This document shows, piece after piece, positions 32,739 to 43,428 of a DNA stretch of 64,000 nucleotides. The DNA comes from Theristus sp. LFF4_11 (taxonomy: Eukaryota > Nematoda > Chromadorea > Monhysterida > Xyalidae). Each line of letters begins with the position of its first letter. The stretch's first letter is position 1. Made by a program: the position numbers and the translations under genes. The stretch spans positions 1 through 64,000 of the forward strand of contig JASANC010001325.1 of the NCBI GenBank assembly GCA_030248135.1, in the 5' to 3' direction. Below the pieces are notes generated by a model. It ran no database searches. It was not told the origin of the DNA and worked only from the letters and a program-made list of their open reading frames with translations.

Positions 32739-34041
32739 GTTTTGTAAACACAGATCGATAACCGCAGTTTTCAAACACTGTCATTTGATACTTTTTTGAC
32801 TTGAGACTTGAGAAATTTTTGTTGCACTGCATGTTTTTTTAACGTTTTGAACATTTTTTGGTCTGAAAAGTCCAGCCTGTTATAGCTTTCATCGGATTTT
32901 AAAAAGGTCTCCAACGGTTTTGTCGTGTGTGTTGCTGCTTGAACCCTTCACGTTTTTTGCTTCCAATCTTCAATAACATCTGACATGCTTTTTCTTGATC
33001 TTGTTTTAATTATCAAATATCAATATCATCAATTATCAATAATAATCAAAAAAACGCATCGGTTTGTTTTTGAACAATTTTGCAAAAAGTGCCGTCTATA
33101 TGATAATCGAAAGCAAAGCTTTTTGTGGTTCTGTTTTTTTTGTCCCACTTTTGTGATCACTTTTGTACTCTATAATGTTGCAAAAAGGTGTGCGCTGCGG
33201 GAAGTATAATAAAATGTAAACAGCGATAATGCCAATCCTTTTTATAGAGTCATGTATTGTACCTTAAATGTTGTTCGTAGCAAATTCTTCCATGATAATA
33301 TTTGATCAGCTGTCACGGTTGTCCATTTCACAGCATCAGCCATACCCATATGGGCACTTTTCTGGTTCACTGCATATATATCAGAGATGCCATGAATTTT
33401 CCACATTCAGGAAGTCTTATAAAAATATAAAAAATTATGTTTTTTTCTTGAAATGTTAAAACAAAGAACTGGGTACGCTTTTTCTCTGCGGGTCCCCGCA
33501 ATGTTTTCAATGACACAGTTATGAAGTTCTTTTTCAGGCCCCATCATGACTACAACTGCAAAGCACAGGTCAAACTGTGTGTTGGCAGGTTTGTCACTCA
33601 ACAAAATTGTTCACCAAGGAGTTCACTGGAACGGATCTGCATCTGCAACACACGCCCACTCATGGCTACGACCGTCTTGGTTTACTGCTTGGTGAACAAA
33701 TTTTTTGAGTGGTATCTTTTGTTTCTTTTTTTGATTATTATTGCCCACAATTTTCTGTCATCTTGCAATGATTGTTTTACTGGTGGCATAACAGTTCAAT
33801 ACTTCGAGTACGTTGAGGATTCAATTCAATATACGCAAAAAAGTGTAATTTTTGTGTGTGTGTAGTTTGAATTATGTACTGAGCACAAGTCGACGCAACA
33901 AACTGGTTGAAGGTCGCTGATTGGTTGTTAAAATTGCCACTCTCTGTGCAACAGTGTACACTGTGTTGTTGTCTTCAGACCAGTACCTATAGGACCCTTT
34001 TTACCGCCCCCGACAAGCGCAACACTTTTTTTCGCCTCCAG
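32739..34041. other. Region upstream of the methyltransferase-domain gene
   Basis: It probably contains the first exon(s) and promoter of the gene whose recognised exons begin at 34042, but I could not place a start codon with confidence. A plus-strand frame at 33521-33865 is the longest; it has a hydrophobic stretch but no recognisable domain. Confidence 0.35.
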
Positions 34042-36750
34042 TGACCACAATTCTTCTGACAATCGCCGTGGTGAACCTCAGCTTCGGCCCGCAGTATTTC
34101 ACGTCGAAAGCGATCGAACGGTTCGACGCGCAAGTCCGCCTGCTGTTCGAACGCCAAAAGCTGCTGCAGTTGACCTGGAACGCGAATGTGTTTCTGTAAG
34201 CGTACGTGAACCGGAGTTTTCTCCAAATTTCTCCAGCGGGTCATTATGATCTGTCACTAAAATAAGCTCAGGCTGTGTATGTTGAAAACTAAGCTTGGCG
34301 CGTTACTTAACGGTGTTACGCTTTTTTGGGTTGGCTCTGCGTAAAAACGTCGCAAAAAAATCCGCGTTCGTCCGTAACGTCCGTAACATTCGCCAGGAAA
34401 TGCATAAGGCTGTGCAGATTGTAGCGTAGGCAAACCGCAAATGCACTAATTAGTAGTTAAAGATTTTGACAGAGAAACGAAAACTAACTAGGCATTGACA
34501 GTCGATTGCTCAACTCACCTCATTGAAAAAATCCCGATGAGTTGCATTTTACCGTTTCTTTTCAGCTACGACGATCAAACACTGCGCTACCTGCACGAAC
34601 ACATCAAACCACCATCTGAGTTGCCGCTGAACTTGACACGACCGCAAAAACGCGACTTTTCTCAATACAATCAGATGAAAACGGTAATCAGCGACGTGCT
34701 GAAGAACAGAACGGACGGAGTGTTTCTGGAGGTTCGTCGGTTTATCGTTCGGTCTCAAATTTTTCGTCAAAAGAAATAAACTATTGTTGAATGAGCAAAC
34801 GAAATGAATCGTACATTTTTACGTTTTTCTGAACCTCGCCAAACGTTTTCGCTGTTTAGAAATTTACGTGTACGGAATGGCCGTTTAAACATGGCAGCTT
34901 TTTTCAGGGTGCAAGCAGCGCGCGAAATTTGAATGAAAGAAAAAAGACCTTCAGAAATCAAATTGTGTGTCAAATTTGATGTGTGTTTTTTAAACTAATT
35001 GATTCTTCATGCTATTCTGTTCATTCTATCTCCCATTTTACACATGATGGAAATTATCTTGGCATTCTTGAAAAACACAACTCCTAGTCTGCGACGGATC
35101 TCGCCTTGATGAAGAATACAAGGACTGCCTTATTTATTCGGCCATACTGTACAGCAAGGATCTTATTTTTTCCGTCTTTTCAAAAAGAAGCAGTCAATAA
35201 ATCCATTCGTGTTGCACAGGAAAGCAACAAGAACGAATAAACGCGAACAAGAATTTTAGAGATGAAATTAGCCAGAGTGTTAAACCAAAGAATTATGGCT
35301 AAAATGCCGTCAAGTAAGGTCAGTCAATGAGTTCCTCCGGTGGCTATTGGTCTGTAACTGTACTCCACAGCCGGGTATCGAATCCCCGAGCGCGCGGACT
35401 GCAGTCTAACGCACTATCACCAAGGCCACGAGCATGTGACAACCAACTTAGCGCTTTCAATTGATTTTATTCTTTTTTTGAAACATTTTCCAGGCAGGCG
35501 CGTTTGACGGCGAGGAAATGTCGAACACGCTACAATTGGAGCGCGAATTCAATTGGACCGGCATACTGATCGAGGCAAATCCGCAGCGCTACCAGCGACT
35601 GGCCTATAAAAACAGGCATGCTCACATTTGGAATGGATGCCTGCTGAATGTGAGCATTACCGTAATTGGGCCATATATTAGGACACGTAATGATAAAGCA
35701 CCGCTCTCAAAAACATCATTGCACTCGGCTGCAAAACACAATAACGCGTGCAATCATCAAACACACAGGCACGCATCACGCTGTGTTATCGTATGTGTGC
35801 CGGTGCGTTTGTTTGTGACGTGCGTGCAACACGTCAACTACAGCATTATTGTGTTTGAAACTAAACAGTCGAACAGCGAATCGTCTTGAAACGAAAAGAA
35901 AGCTAGACGTGAAAATAATAAAAAACACTGCCAAACAGCGGCGAACAGAGCAGTGGCATCACTCGGCGTCACTTTGCAGGTGCCGAGCATCCGCCAAGTG
36001 ACAATGGAGCTGAATCCGTTTCACAACGAAAAAAACAAGTTCACTGTGGCGTGCGTATCGATGGCGGCCATCTTTGCTGCGCTCGGCTGGACAAAGGTAA
36101 GTGAGATTTTTTAAATTCAAAATGTAAAATCTTCCAATGTGGAATTCGTTTGTTTTTTTTGTAGTGTTTATCAGTATTTCAAGCTAAACTGTACCTTACG
36201 ACTGTATACATTGTATATACTGGCACATATAAAAATGACGACGACGTTCATATAAGACTATGTCCAATTGAGAACGATTCCATGTGGATCACAAAGAAAT
36301 CGCCCACATCAATGCTATATAGATAGTGTTCGACTTTTGAAATTTGCAAAATTTACAATTTGAAAATTTCAAAAAAGCAGGGATTGTGAAATGGACGGCT
36401 ATGCAATAAATCCTTGAGTCGTGCCCAGCAGCCAGAACACCGACACAAAACACAAACCAAAAAACAACTCAGTTTCACCTGCAAATGTACTGTTTTTTTG
36501 CAAATGTGCCATTTCACAGATTGATTTCGTCTCGCTCGACATCGAGGGCTACGAGCCGGATGCGCTGCTCTCGATTCCGTGGCACTCCGTCGACGTGGAC
36601 GTGTTTCTGATCGAGTGCGCTGACTGCAACCGGAACGCTGGGCGAGACTTTGAACGAAAACGCCACTTCATGAAGACGCTGTTCGATGTGATGGGCTATG
36701 ACGAGATTCTGTACCTGCATTTGGACTATGTGTACAAGAAACGACGGTGA
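34042..36750 (+). CDS. Star-like FkbM methyltransferase-domain protein, membrane-anchored (5' exon not found)
   Basis: Five plus-strand exons, all in phase: 34042-34195, 34566-34731, 35494-35649, 35980-36096 and 36520-36750 (stop). They give 274 aa and lack the start. The first exon opens with a hydrophobic run (TTILLTIAVVNLSF), probably the signal-anchor helix of a type II membrane protein, then a charged stem. The domain follows: VFLE-AGAFDGEEMSNTL (S-adenosylmethionine-site-like GAFDGE), TGILIEANPQRYQRL, a poorly conserved middle exon, then IDFVSLDIEGYEPDAL and IPW. These are the hallmarks of FkbM/Methyltransf_21 proteins of the kind that includes Drosophila Star, where the role is in ER/Golgi trafficking and enzymatic activity is unproven. 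The function here is therefore open. A MITE lies in the second visible intron. Confidence 0.82.
34872..35150. mobile_element. CAGTACGG-family MITE, copy 2
   Basis: In inverted orientation it matches 10222-10491 over its whole length: ggaatggccgtttaaacatg at one end, ccttatttattcggccatac at the other, and a shared centre (caaatttcgcgcgct; cctagtctgcgacggatctc). TA flanks are present (gtgTAcgg; ctgTAcag). It lies in an intron of the methyltransferase-domain gene. Confidence 0.7.
35366..35432 (-). repeat. tRNA-like sequence (pseudo-tRNA or SINE head)
   Basis: Read on the minus strand it has an A-box-like tggtgatagtgcgttag, an anticodon-loop-like actgcagtcc and a T-arm-like ctcggggattcgatacccgg. 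The acceptor stem does not pair cleanly, so a working tRNA is unlikely. The flanking sequence differs from the 7078-7210 SINE. It sits in an intron of the methyltransferase-domain gene. Confidence 0.5.
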
Positions 36751-36921
36751 TGTAGTTGTTGGGTTGCTGGTGATGCGTGCGTGGTGTACTTGGTGTCCAG
36801 CCAACCAATCAGCGCATACCGAGATTTTGGAATGTGGATTTTTTTATTGTTTTGCTCGAAAGCTGTCGATCTGATGTACCATTGACAAAATGGGGTTGTT
36901 TTTACATTGGAACATTTTTTT

Positions 36922-37910
36922 GACTAGCCAATTGACCCGTGCCTACGGCACGGTTAGCTGATATCTGTTAAATACAATTATTATTTTTGAATGGATTTTG
37001 CCCGGTTTTGGCTTTTTGAACCGTGCTAAAAAATGCATTGCATTTTGATTGTGAGTTGCTTTGGTCGTTACCGTTCAAATTATCAAAAACAATATTCTGA
37101 TCGCGAACACTATCTTTACTGCATTCTGTTTTAAAATTAAAAACAATCTTTTTTAATCACTAATGGTCAATTGCTGTTCCCGTTAAAAACGATTTTAAAG
37201 TTAATTGAATTGAACAGACAAAAAGCAACGCTTTATTAAAATCGTTTTTGAATGTAATTTGTAATTGCAATTTTGAACTTTTTTTTTAAACTGACACATT
37301 TCTAATTAAACCCGCGTGTTGAAAACAAATTTGAAGTGCGAAGTTTATAATTTTGCTGTAATGTTTTTACCCGTTCACCCTGCTCTAAGCTAATCCTTAT
37401 CATGCACTTCATTAACAACCCTCCCCCCCCCCCGTGTATTTGATTTCGCAATTAATTTTTTAGTTGACTTGTTTAGATAAAACTTTTCTGTTTTTGAAAA
37501 AGTTCTCAAGCAAAAACTTTTCAACCAAAAGATACAAAAAATAACGTTTTGAAATGAAAGTGCAATGTGCACTTGCAATGTCGATGTCGTTTTGCAACCC
37601 GTTTTTTTAAAAACAATTGCGCAACTATTTTTCATAGTTGGTTTTCTTTCAATTTTCGCTTTCGGTCATCAAGTTGTAAACAGCAACAATTACCATTGTT
37701 TGTCAATCGCATGTTAAAGCGCTGTCGCAGATGACCAAAGTGTATCATGATGACTTCGTAGTGAACAGTGACGTTTTTGAGAAAATAATTGGCATTGATA
37801 ATAGGTTAAAAAATTGAGATGCATTTTTTTAAATAGCAAAAATGAGCGGCAATTCAAAAAGCAAAAAAGTGCCACACACAGACACCACTATTATCTTAGT
37901 ATTATAGATG
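36922..37910. mobile_element. Dispersed repeat (GACTAGCCAATTGACCCG family), copy 1
   Basis: It starts gactagccaattgacccg, directly followed by a small palindrome (tgcctacggca), and ends in cactattatcttagtattat. A longer copy at 47548-49642 has the same start, the same internal atcatgatgacttc and ttgagatg ... aaatagcaaaaatgagcg blocks, and the same end. No protein domain is seen. It could be a non-autonomous non-LTR element or a Helitron-like one; I cannot decide. Confidence 0.6.
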
Positions 37911-39740
37911 TTGTTTGTTACATCTTCTTTCGAAAAAATTTCACCTTTCTCACTGTTTCTCTTCTGGTTATATGTGTGACGTCATTTTTGTGTTTATCAC
38001 GTCATTTTTTGTTTTTGTGTTTTGTGATTTTGTGTTTATTTTTACACGGTATTTTGACACACATTTTTGTTGTAGTGCCGTGGGATAAAAATAAAACAAG
38101 ACTGATTGGTTGCAAATCATATCCACGCATGATGCGGCAAATCAGGTTACTGTTGAAAACATGTTTTAAAGTTTATGAAAAAAAATTACAAATAAAGCAT
38201 GTAATGCTTCAAATCTTACTACGAACCACCCCAGGGTGCCGTCACAAAAAAGCACGGGCTGCCATTAAGAAAGCGTTGTATTGACTTTTTTTCAATAGAA
38301 AACGACCAAATCTCAAACAAAGATAACCAATGGAACGCAAAAGCCGCACATGCGTGAGCGCGATTTGTTTGCGCACCGTGTCTCCAAGGAAACTTTTCAC
38401 ACAAGCGAAAAAACATACGCCATAACATGTCAATATATGTGCATTGTTGCAAGTTACGGACCGGTTTTTTGGCAAGACAAAACCGCCATTTTTGAGATGT
38501 ACAGGGTGATGGAATAAAAACGTGAAAAAAATCTAAACAGCTGCAACCATGGTAGTCATTCAGATCTGACGGGACATTTTGAGCTGAAGAAGCTTACAGC
38601 AACGGAAAAACTTGCGTTGTCCATTGTTGTGGTCAAAATTTCAGCTAAAAAGGTCAACGCTATTAGTCACAGAGCAACAAACGATTGAAATCTTCGATTT
38701 CGCGTGCGTGTGGGATCCGCATGCAACATCATAGCCAAAACGGGTACACGTTCTGTTGTTGTGTGGGGGCGCTGGCAAGCTTGCATATAAAGAAACATAG
38801 CTAGAAACAGTCGTGAATTTACGAAACTGCTTCGAAAGTCAGTCAATGAAAAGTCATTTTTACAAACGCCCAAAAATTTCAAAGAGAGCGACAGACGTAG
38901 CATTGTGCATGTAGTGTAATCGGCACGTATATACAAAGGTTACAATTTTTGCGTTGCGTGTGACTAATAATAAGGTACACCGTTTTACATGAAATTTTAT
39001 CCACACCAAATTGCAACGCAAGTTATATGTATTTGCATTGGTGCTGAAACGTTCAAAATTTCCAGTTCTGAACATACCAGTCATTTACTTTTTTGGCGGT
39101 TTTACTTCATCACTCTGTATGTGCATATAATTCATCGATTTCAAAAAGTTTGTCAATAACCCATCATGTGCGCAAAGAAATTTCAAACCAGTTAAAAACC
39201 CCTTCTTTAACTTAGATGCCAATACAGGTTCATTCCGGATACAGTGATTTGTTGAAACGTCAACCTCATATGTTTGGAGCCAAATATTCAATCAAATTTG
39301 ATCTTGTTTGTAAACACATTTACACATTCACCACAATTACATCTTCGTAAACACGCAAACATATCTTTTTACATTCCCTAATGAGTGCCATTCTTTACTC
39401 GTGTCCAACCATTTTTTACTCAGCCAAACTCCATGACCAAAGATTGAAAAACTGCCCCGCGTTTTCAGGCCAACAACAGCATGCCCCAGTGATCACCGAA
39501 TCACAGTGCAGTTCACTGGTCGGTCACGGTGGCAGATACTGGTGTTGACCTGAAAGCGCATTCAAGGAGCACGTCAGGTTTGCGTGGTGTACCAGGTTGG
39601 CAGGTTCCTAAGCCACTGTCGTAATTTGGCATGAAGAAGGAAGATGGGTGTGTAAAAGGGCTTTTTAACGCGATACCAAATTATTTTTGCCCTGTGATTC
39701 CAGGTTTATTCTTCGAAACGTCTCCAAAATCAGCCGCAAA
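37911..39740. other. Intergenic region, no gene supported
   Basis: It lies between the methyltransferase-domain gene and the tetraspan gene. A fragment at about 38500 (tacagggtgatggaataaaa) resembles the end of the mariner-like element at 61365-61959 (its right end reads aaatcaccctgta on the other strand), so mariner debris is present. No exon could be supported; the tetraspan promoter should lie near the right end. Confidence 0.4.
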
Positions 39741-41296
39741 ATGTGCGCCAGTAAACTCGTCCAAGTGTTGTTTATGATCTGTCTGGTTGTTGGGCTGATT
39801 TTGACCATAATATCTTTGGTCACCCCGGCTTGGACGAACGTCGTGGTGGGCAAAAACAACAACACAACAATGAAACTCGACGAAAAGTCGGCCTCTTTTG
39901 GGTTGTTGGGTAAAATTTGCCCCGACGGGGGCGATTCGGAGACGACGCACGTGAAACAGCGGTGCGAGAACGCGTTTAATGTGAGTTTTCAGTTTTGAAC
40001 CGCCGTTAGTGATCAGTGTTTGTAGGATTTCAAAAAAATAACTCAACTGCAAACAAGCAAGTTGCATAAACTTGCTTGTTTTGCATTCACACGTTGAATA
40101 ACAAACGTGGTCTAGTTAGGTAAAACAAGATCAGAACGATGAAGGCAAAAAAGTGCTCGGTTAGGCCTGTACAAATGTATGCACGAGTGTACACAACAAT
40201 ACCGGGCACTCATCTGTACTCGTACAATCTTGTGACCACGACCCCACTGCATCTGCTGCAGCTTGTCTATTATACGATGCACGCTATGATCTTTTATTTT
40301 GGTCCCGGGACTCAATGCGCGCATAGATGGGTAAGCAGCCTCATGCATGACGCGGGAATTCAGAATTGGTAAAGTGATCCGAGAAGCATTAATAAGGCCC
40401 GGTCACTTAGGCTGTTCTGAATTGCCACATAAATATTGAAACTAGTTTTCTTTCACGTCTACAACCGCATTGAGTCGCAGGTCTTGAGGAAAAGATAATA
40501 TATTCTTTAGCAAACGCACAAACAAGTGCAGCATACAGTTGTACACTGAAAAAATTATTCGCACGGATGCAGCTAAAACTCATGAAATCTGGAACTTTTA
40601 GGACATTCCCGAATACCTGAAAGCCACACTCGGCTTGATGGTGATCGCCATTCTGCTCGAATTGGCGGCGCTAGTGTGGGCGGGCGTGACGATCTACGCT
40701 TGCTGCTGTAAATCTTACCTCAATTATCCACTGCCGATTCTGTCGGCTGTTGCGACGGTGGCGATTTTGATCGCTCTGATTGTTTATGCCGCGAATAATA
40801 CGGTAGTTTTGTCGTGGTTTATCAATTGAATTCAATTGTTTATCATGTTGTTCATGTTGAATAATCAGTCTAGCTGGTTGGACAGTGCCGTTCTCGATGA
40901 ATGCAATTCAGCAAAGCTGCTCAGCTCCAGATTTTTGTTTTGAAGAACAAATTTGCTTCTTTCTTGGTTTTTTTCTTTCGACAAAATTTTGACAGCAATA
41001 GTACATATATAACACTCATCATAAAAATGTTGGCCGTCAAATTTAAAAGCAGCTCGGCAAATCAAGATGGGCTGAATCCAAGAAACAGCAATCCTAACTT
41101 TTAAAAGTGCAAATTCAATGACATTCTCCAGTCACCGATCAACGAAGTGCCCACCTCTGATGCGGCATTCAAAGAGTCGGTACGCGACGTGCTCAGTTAC
41201 AGCTACTGGATGGCCGTACTGGCGTTGTTCGCAATGACAGCGACCACAATACTCGGTGTGATACTGGTGAAAGTGGCAAAGTCAATCGTTGGGTGA
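39741..41296 (+). CDS. Claudin/Clc-like four-pass membrane protein
   Basis: Three exons in phase, 39741-39980, 40602-40802 and 41132-41296, give 201 aa; an in-frame upstream ATG at 39687 would add 18 residues. Four hydrophobic segments are visible: about 5-28; 88-112 (LMVIAILLELAALVWAGVTIY); 123-145 (ILSAVATVAILIALIVYAA); and 175-197 (WMAVLALFAMTATTILGVIL). The first extracellular loop has Trp31, GLLGKIC and a second Cys, the W-GLW-C-C pattern of the claudin/PMP22 superfamily. The short length and layout suit the Clc-like family known from nematodes. The likely role is in cell junctions or as an accessory membrane protein. A hairpin repeat begins 15 bases after the stop. Confidence 0.8.
40288..40425 (+). 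repeat. Dispersed repeat, left copy of an inverted pair
   Basis: It contains gatcttttattttggtccc, actcaatgcgcgcatagatg, gaattggtaaagtgatccga and ggcccggtcacttaggct. The inverse of this series lies at 42185-42325. Intron 1 of the tetraspan gene. Confidence 0.7.
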
Positions 41297-41310
41297 TGGT
41301 AGTTTTATTA

Positions 41311-41487
41311 ACCGCTCAAAAAATGCCAAAATCCACGGCAAAATGCATTCCATGTGAAACCCATTCCAAAATTTAAAAAAAAACTGCAGAGAACGCCAAG
41401 CGGAGCATCACGCAATAATCTTTGGCATGGTATGAATTTTGGAATGGATTTGCTTGAGAATGGATTTTGGCATTTGTTGAGCGAATA
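41311..41487. mobile_element. Hairpin MITE just downstream of the tetraspan stop codon
   Basis: The left arm cgctcaaaaaatgccaaaat ... attccaaaattta pairs with the right arm tgaattttggaatggatt ... ggattttggcatttgttgag. The arms are about 55 bases. It would lie in the 3' UTR of the tetraspan gene and fold strongly in the transcript. Confidence 0.65.
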
Positions 41488-43428
41488 TTGCGAACCGGAT
41501 AGAAACGCAAAGGAACTTTTGTGCTTCGATGACACTTTCTTGTGGGTCTTTAAACAGATTGTTGATTTGTTGATTGAGCTACATTCACTGTTTTTGGTTG
41601 AGAAAGTGAAAATGTTTTCTAAAAGGAATTGTTGTGTTTTCACGTATTTATGAAACCGTTTTGCTCAGATTTGATTCTTCACATAGCCAATCACATATTT
41701 GTACATTTTCATCTATCGGTTTGCTGTTGCGTCGAAACAAAATAATTTTTCCCCGTCCTCTGCTCGATAAAGATGCATAAAACCTGTACACATGCGAGCA
41801 ACAGTTTGAAATTTCCATTTTCTCAAACAGGAAAAGCGGTCTATTTCCGTTTCACGGATTCACAGAGTTTGCGAAATTTCAATCAAAATACTGTTTTCAT
41901 TGTGTGCACATAAACACAGGCGCACGCAGGTTCAATGTTTTTTTCGGTGTTCATGACCATATTTTGCACTTTACGGAGGTTTTGCAAAGCGAAACAAACA
42001 AGCGTTAGGTTAAGCAAACACACGTTTTTAAAAACAAATAAAACTTTTTTATTTCCAGTAGCGTTTTTTACCACAGCCTCCGATTTTTGCATTTATTATC
42101 AATTCTGCGTCTCATGCTCTCAATGCATTTGCACACGTCGAAAGAAAATAGTATCAAATTTTATGTGGTAAGTTCGAAATAGTCCAAGTGACCCGGCTCT
42201 ATTTAGGGGACTCGGATCACTTTACCAATTTTGAATTGCCGCGTCAAGCATGAAACTGTTTTCCTATCTATGCGCGCATTGAGTCTTGAGAGTGGGACCA
42301 AAATAAAAGATAACGAAGAAGAGTTTTATGAATATTGGTATTGCGGTATGTCATTGCGGTTTGTCATTGCGGTTAGTCAATATCAACATTCCGCTGTTTT
42401 TATTCAATAGTCAAAATGTAATATGATCAATCACATCATGTTCTGTTGATAAAGTTTTTGCAAGATGGATAAACATAACAGTTTCAATTTCAAAATCAAT
42501 TGCAAACTCTCATCACCACGCGTGGTTTTTCACATGATCATTCGCACAATTTTCCCACTGTTACGCGAACGGAATCGATGAATTTGTTTATGATTCAGAG
42601 ACATATGAGAAATCAAATATCACATGTAGCAACAGTCACCCACATGTGCCGCTGTCTGCAATTTTGCCTGCCGTTGCCTTCAGATGTAACGGCGTTTGAG
42701 AAAACGTGTTTTCTTGCCGGAGTCGCTTTCATCGCCCACTTTCAACAGAAACAGAACTGTGCTTCGTCACACTGTGAAACGGTCGATATTCTGCGAAACC
42801 AAAAACCTGTGAAGAAAGACACATCACGGAATCACAATTGTGATCTTGCAAAAAAAACATTTATAAGAGTTGTAAACATTATATAATAATATTGCATTGC
42901 GTTCCCCATAAAAATTTTCGGACTCGATCACCGCCGCCTGATTTTTGTCCAGCGTTACACACACACACACACTGCGCGCGCGTTGCAAACTATTACAAAC
43001 GCACGCTAAACTTTTGACGAAAACTCCCGCGGTTGGAACATTTTGCACATCTTTGCTACGCCTTTCTGGCCATGAGAGAAATTGCGTTTCAGTCTCTCTC
43101 TTCAGAGAAATCGTTTTTTATACCACCATCCGAACACCAACAACAGGTCGCAGTAAACAGAGTCGTTTTGACAAAAAATATATGAATTGTAGTTGTTTAC
43201 TTCGCAATGATGTCAATACTGTGACTGGCAACAAAAAACCAATATTGACGTTCTGCAAATAGTATCAAGCCGTATTTAGTAGCAGAAGCCAAGAGAGAAG
43301 AGTATATCGCGAGTGACGCAATTTTATACTGCAAGTTCTGGCCAATTTAGGCCAAAACGGTTGAGTTTTGGACTTCAACTTCGCATGACGTAAGAAATCA
43401 TCATCAGTTCCCAAAATACCGATCTATA
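41488..43428. other. Intergenic region before the DEG/ENaC cluster
   Basis: The plus-strand frame at 42500-42886 (128 aa) has no recognisable domain and no splice context I could support. The right copy of the inverted repeat lies at 42185-42325, and a ca-dinucleotide run at about 42957-42972. Otherwise no feature. Confidence 0.4.
42185..42325 (-). repeat. Dispersed repeat, right copy of the inverted pair
   Basis: This is the inverse of 40288-40425: aagtgacccggctctattta, cggatcactttaccaatttt, atgcgcgcattgagtcttga, gggaccaaaataaaagataa. With its partner it brackets exons 2-3 of the tetraspan gene. Confidence 0.7.

Noticed and set aside
33521..33865. Plus-strand frame with CKAQVKLCVGRFVTQQNC, resembling the four-Cys module of the astacin-like genes
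   Set aside because: The spacing is off (six residues and nine after, not C-x5-C-x9-C-x11-C), there is no matching signal peptide or exon phase, and it is on the opposite strand in another gene's neighbourhood. It is probably chance.
42500..42886. 128-codon plus-strand frame as a separate gene
   Set aside because: No recognisable domain, no family match, and no splice or promoter context.
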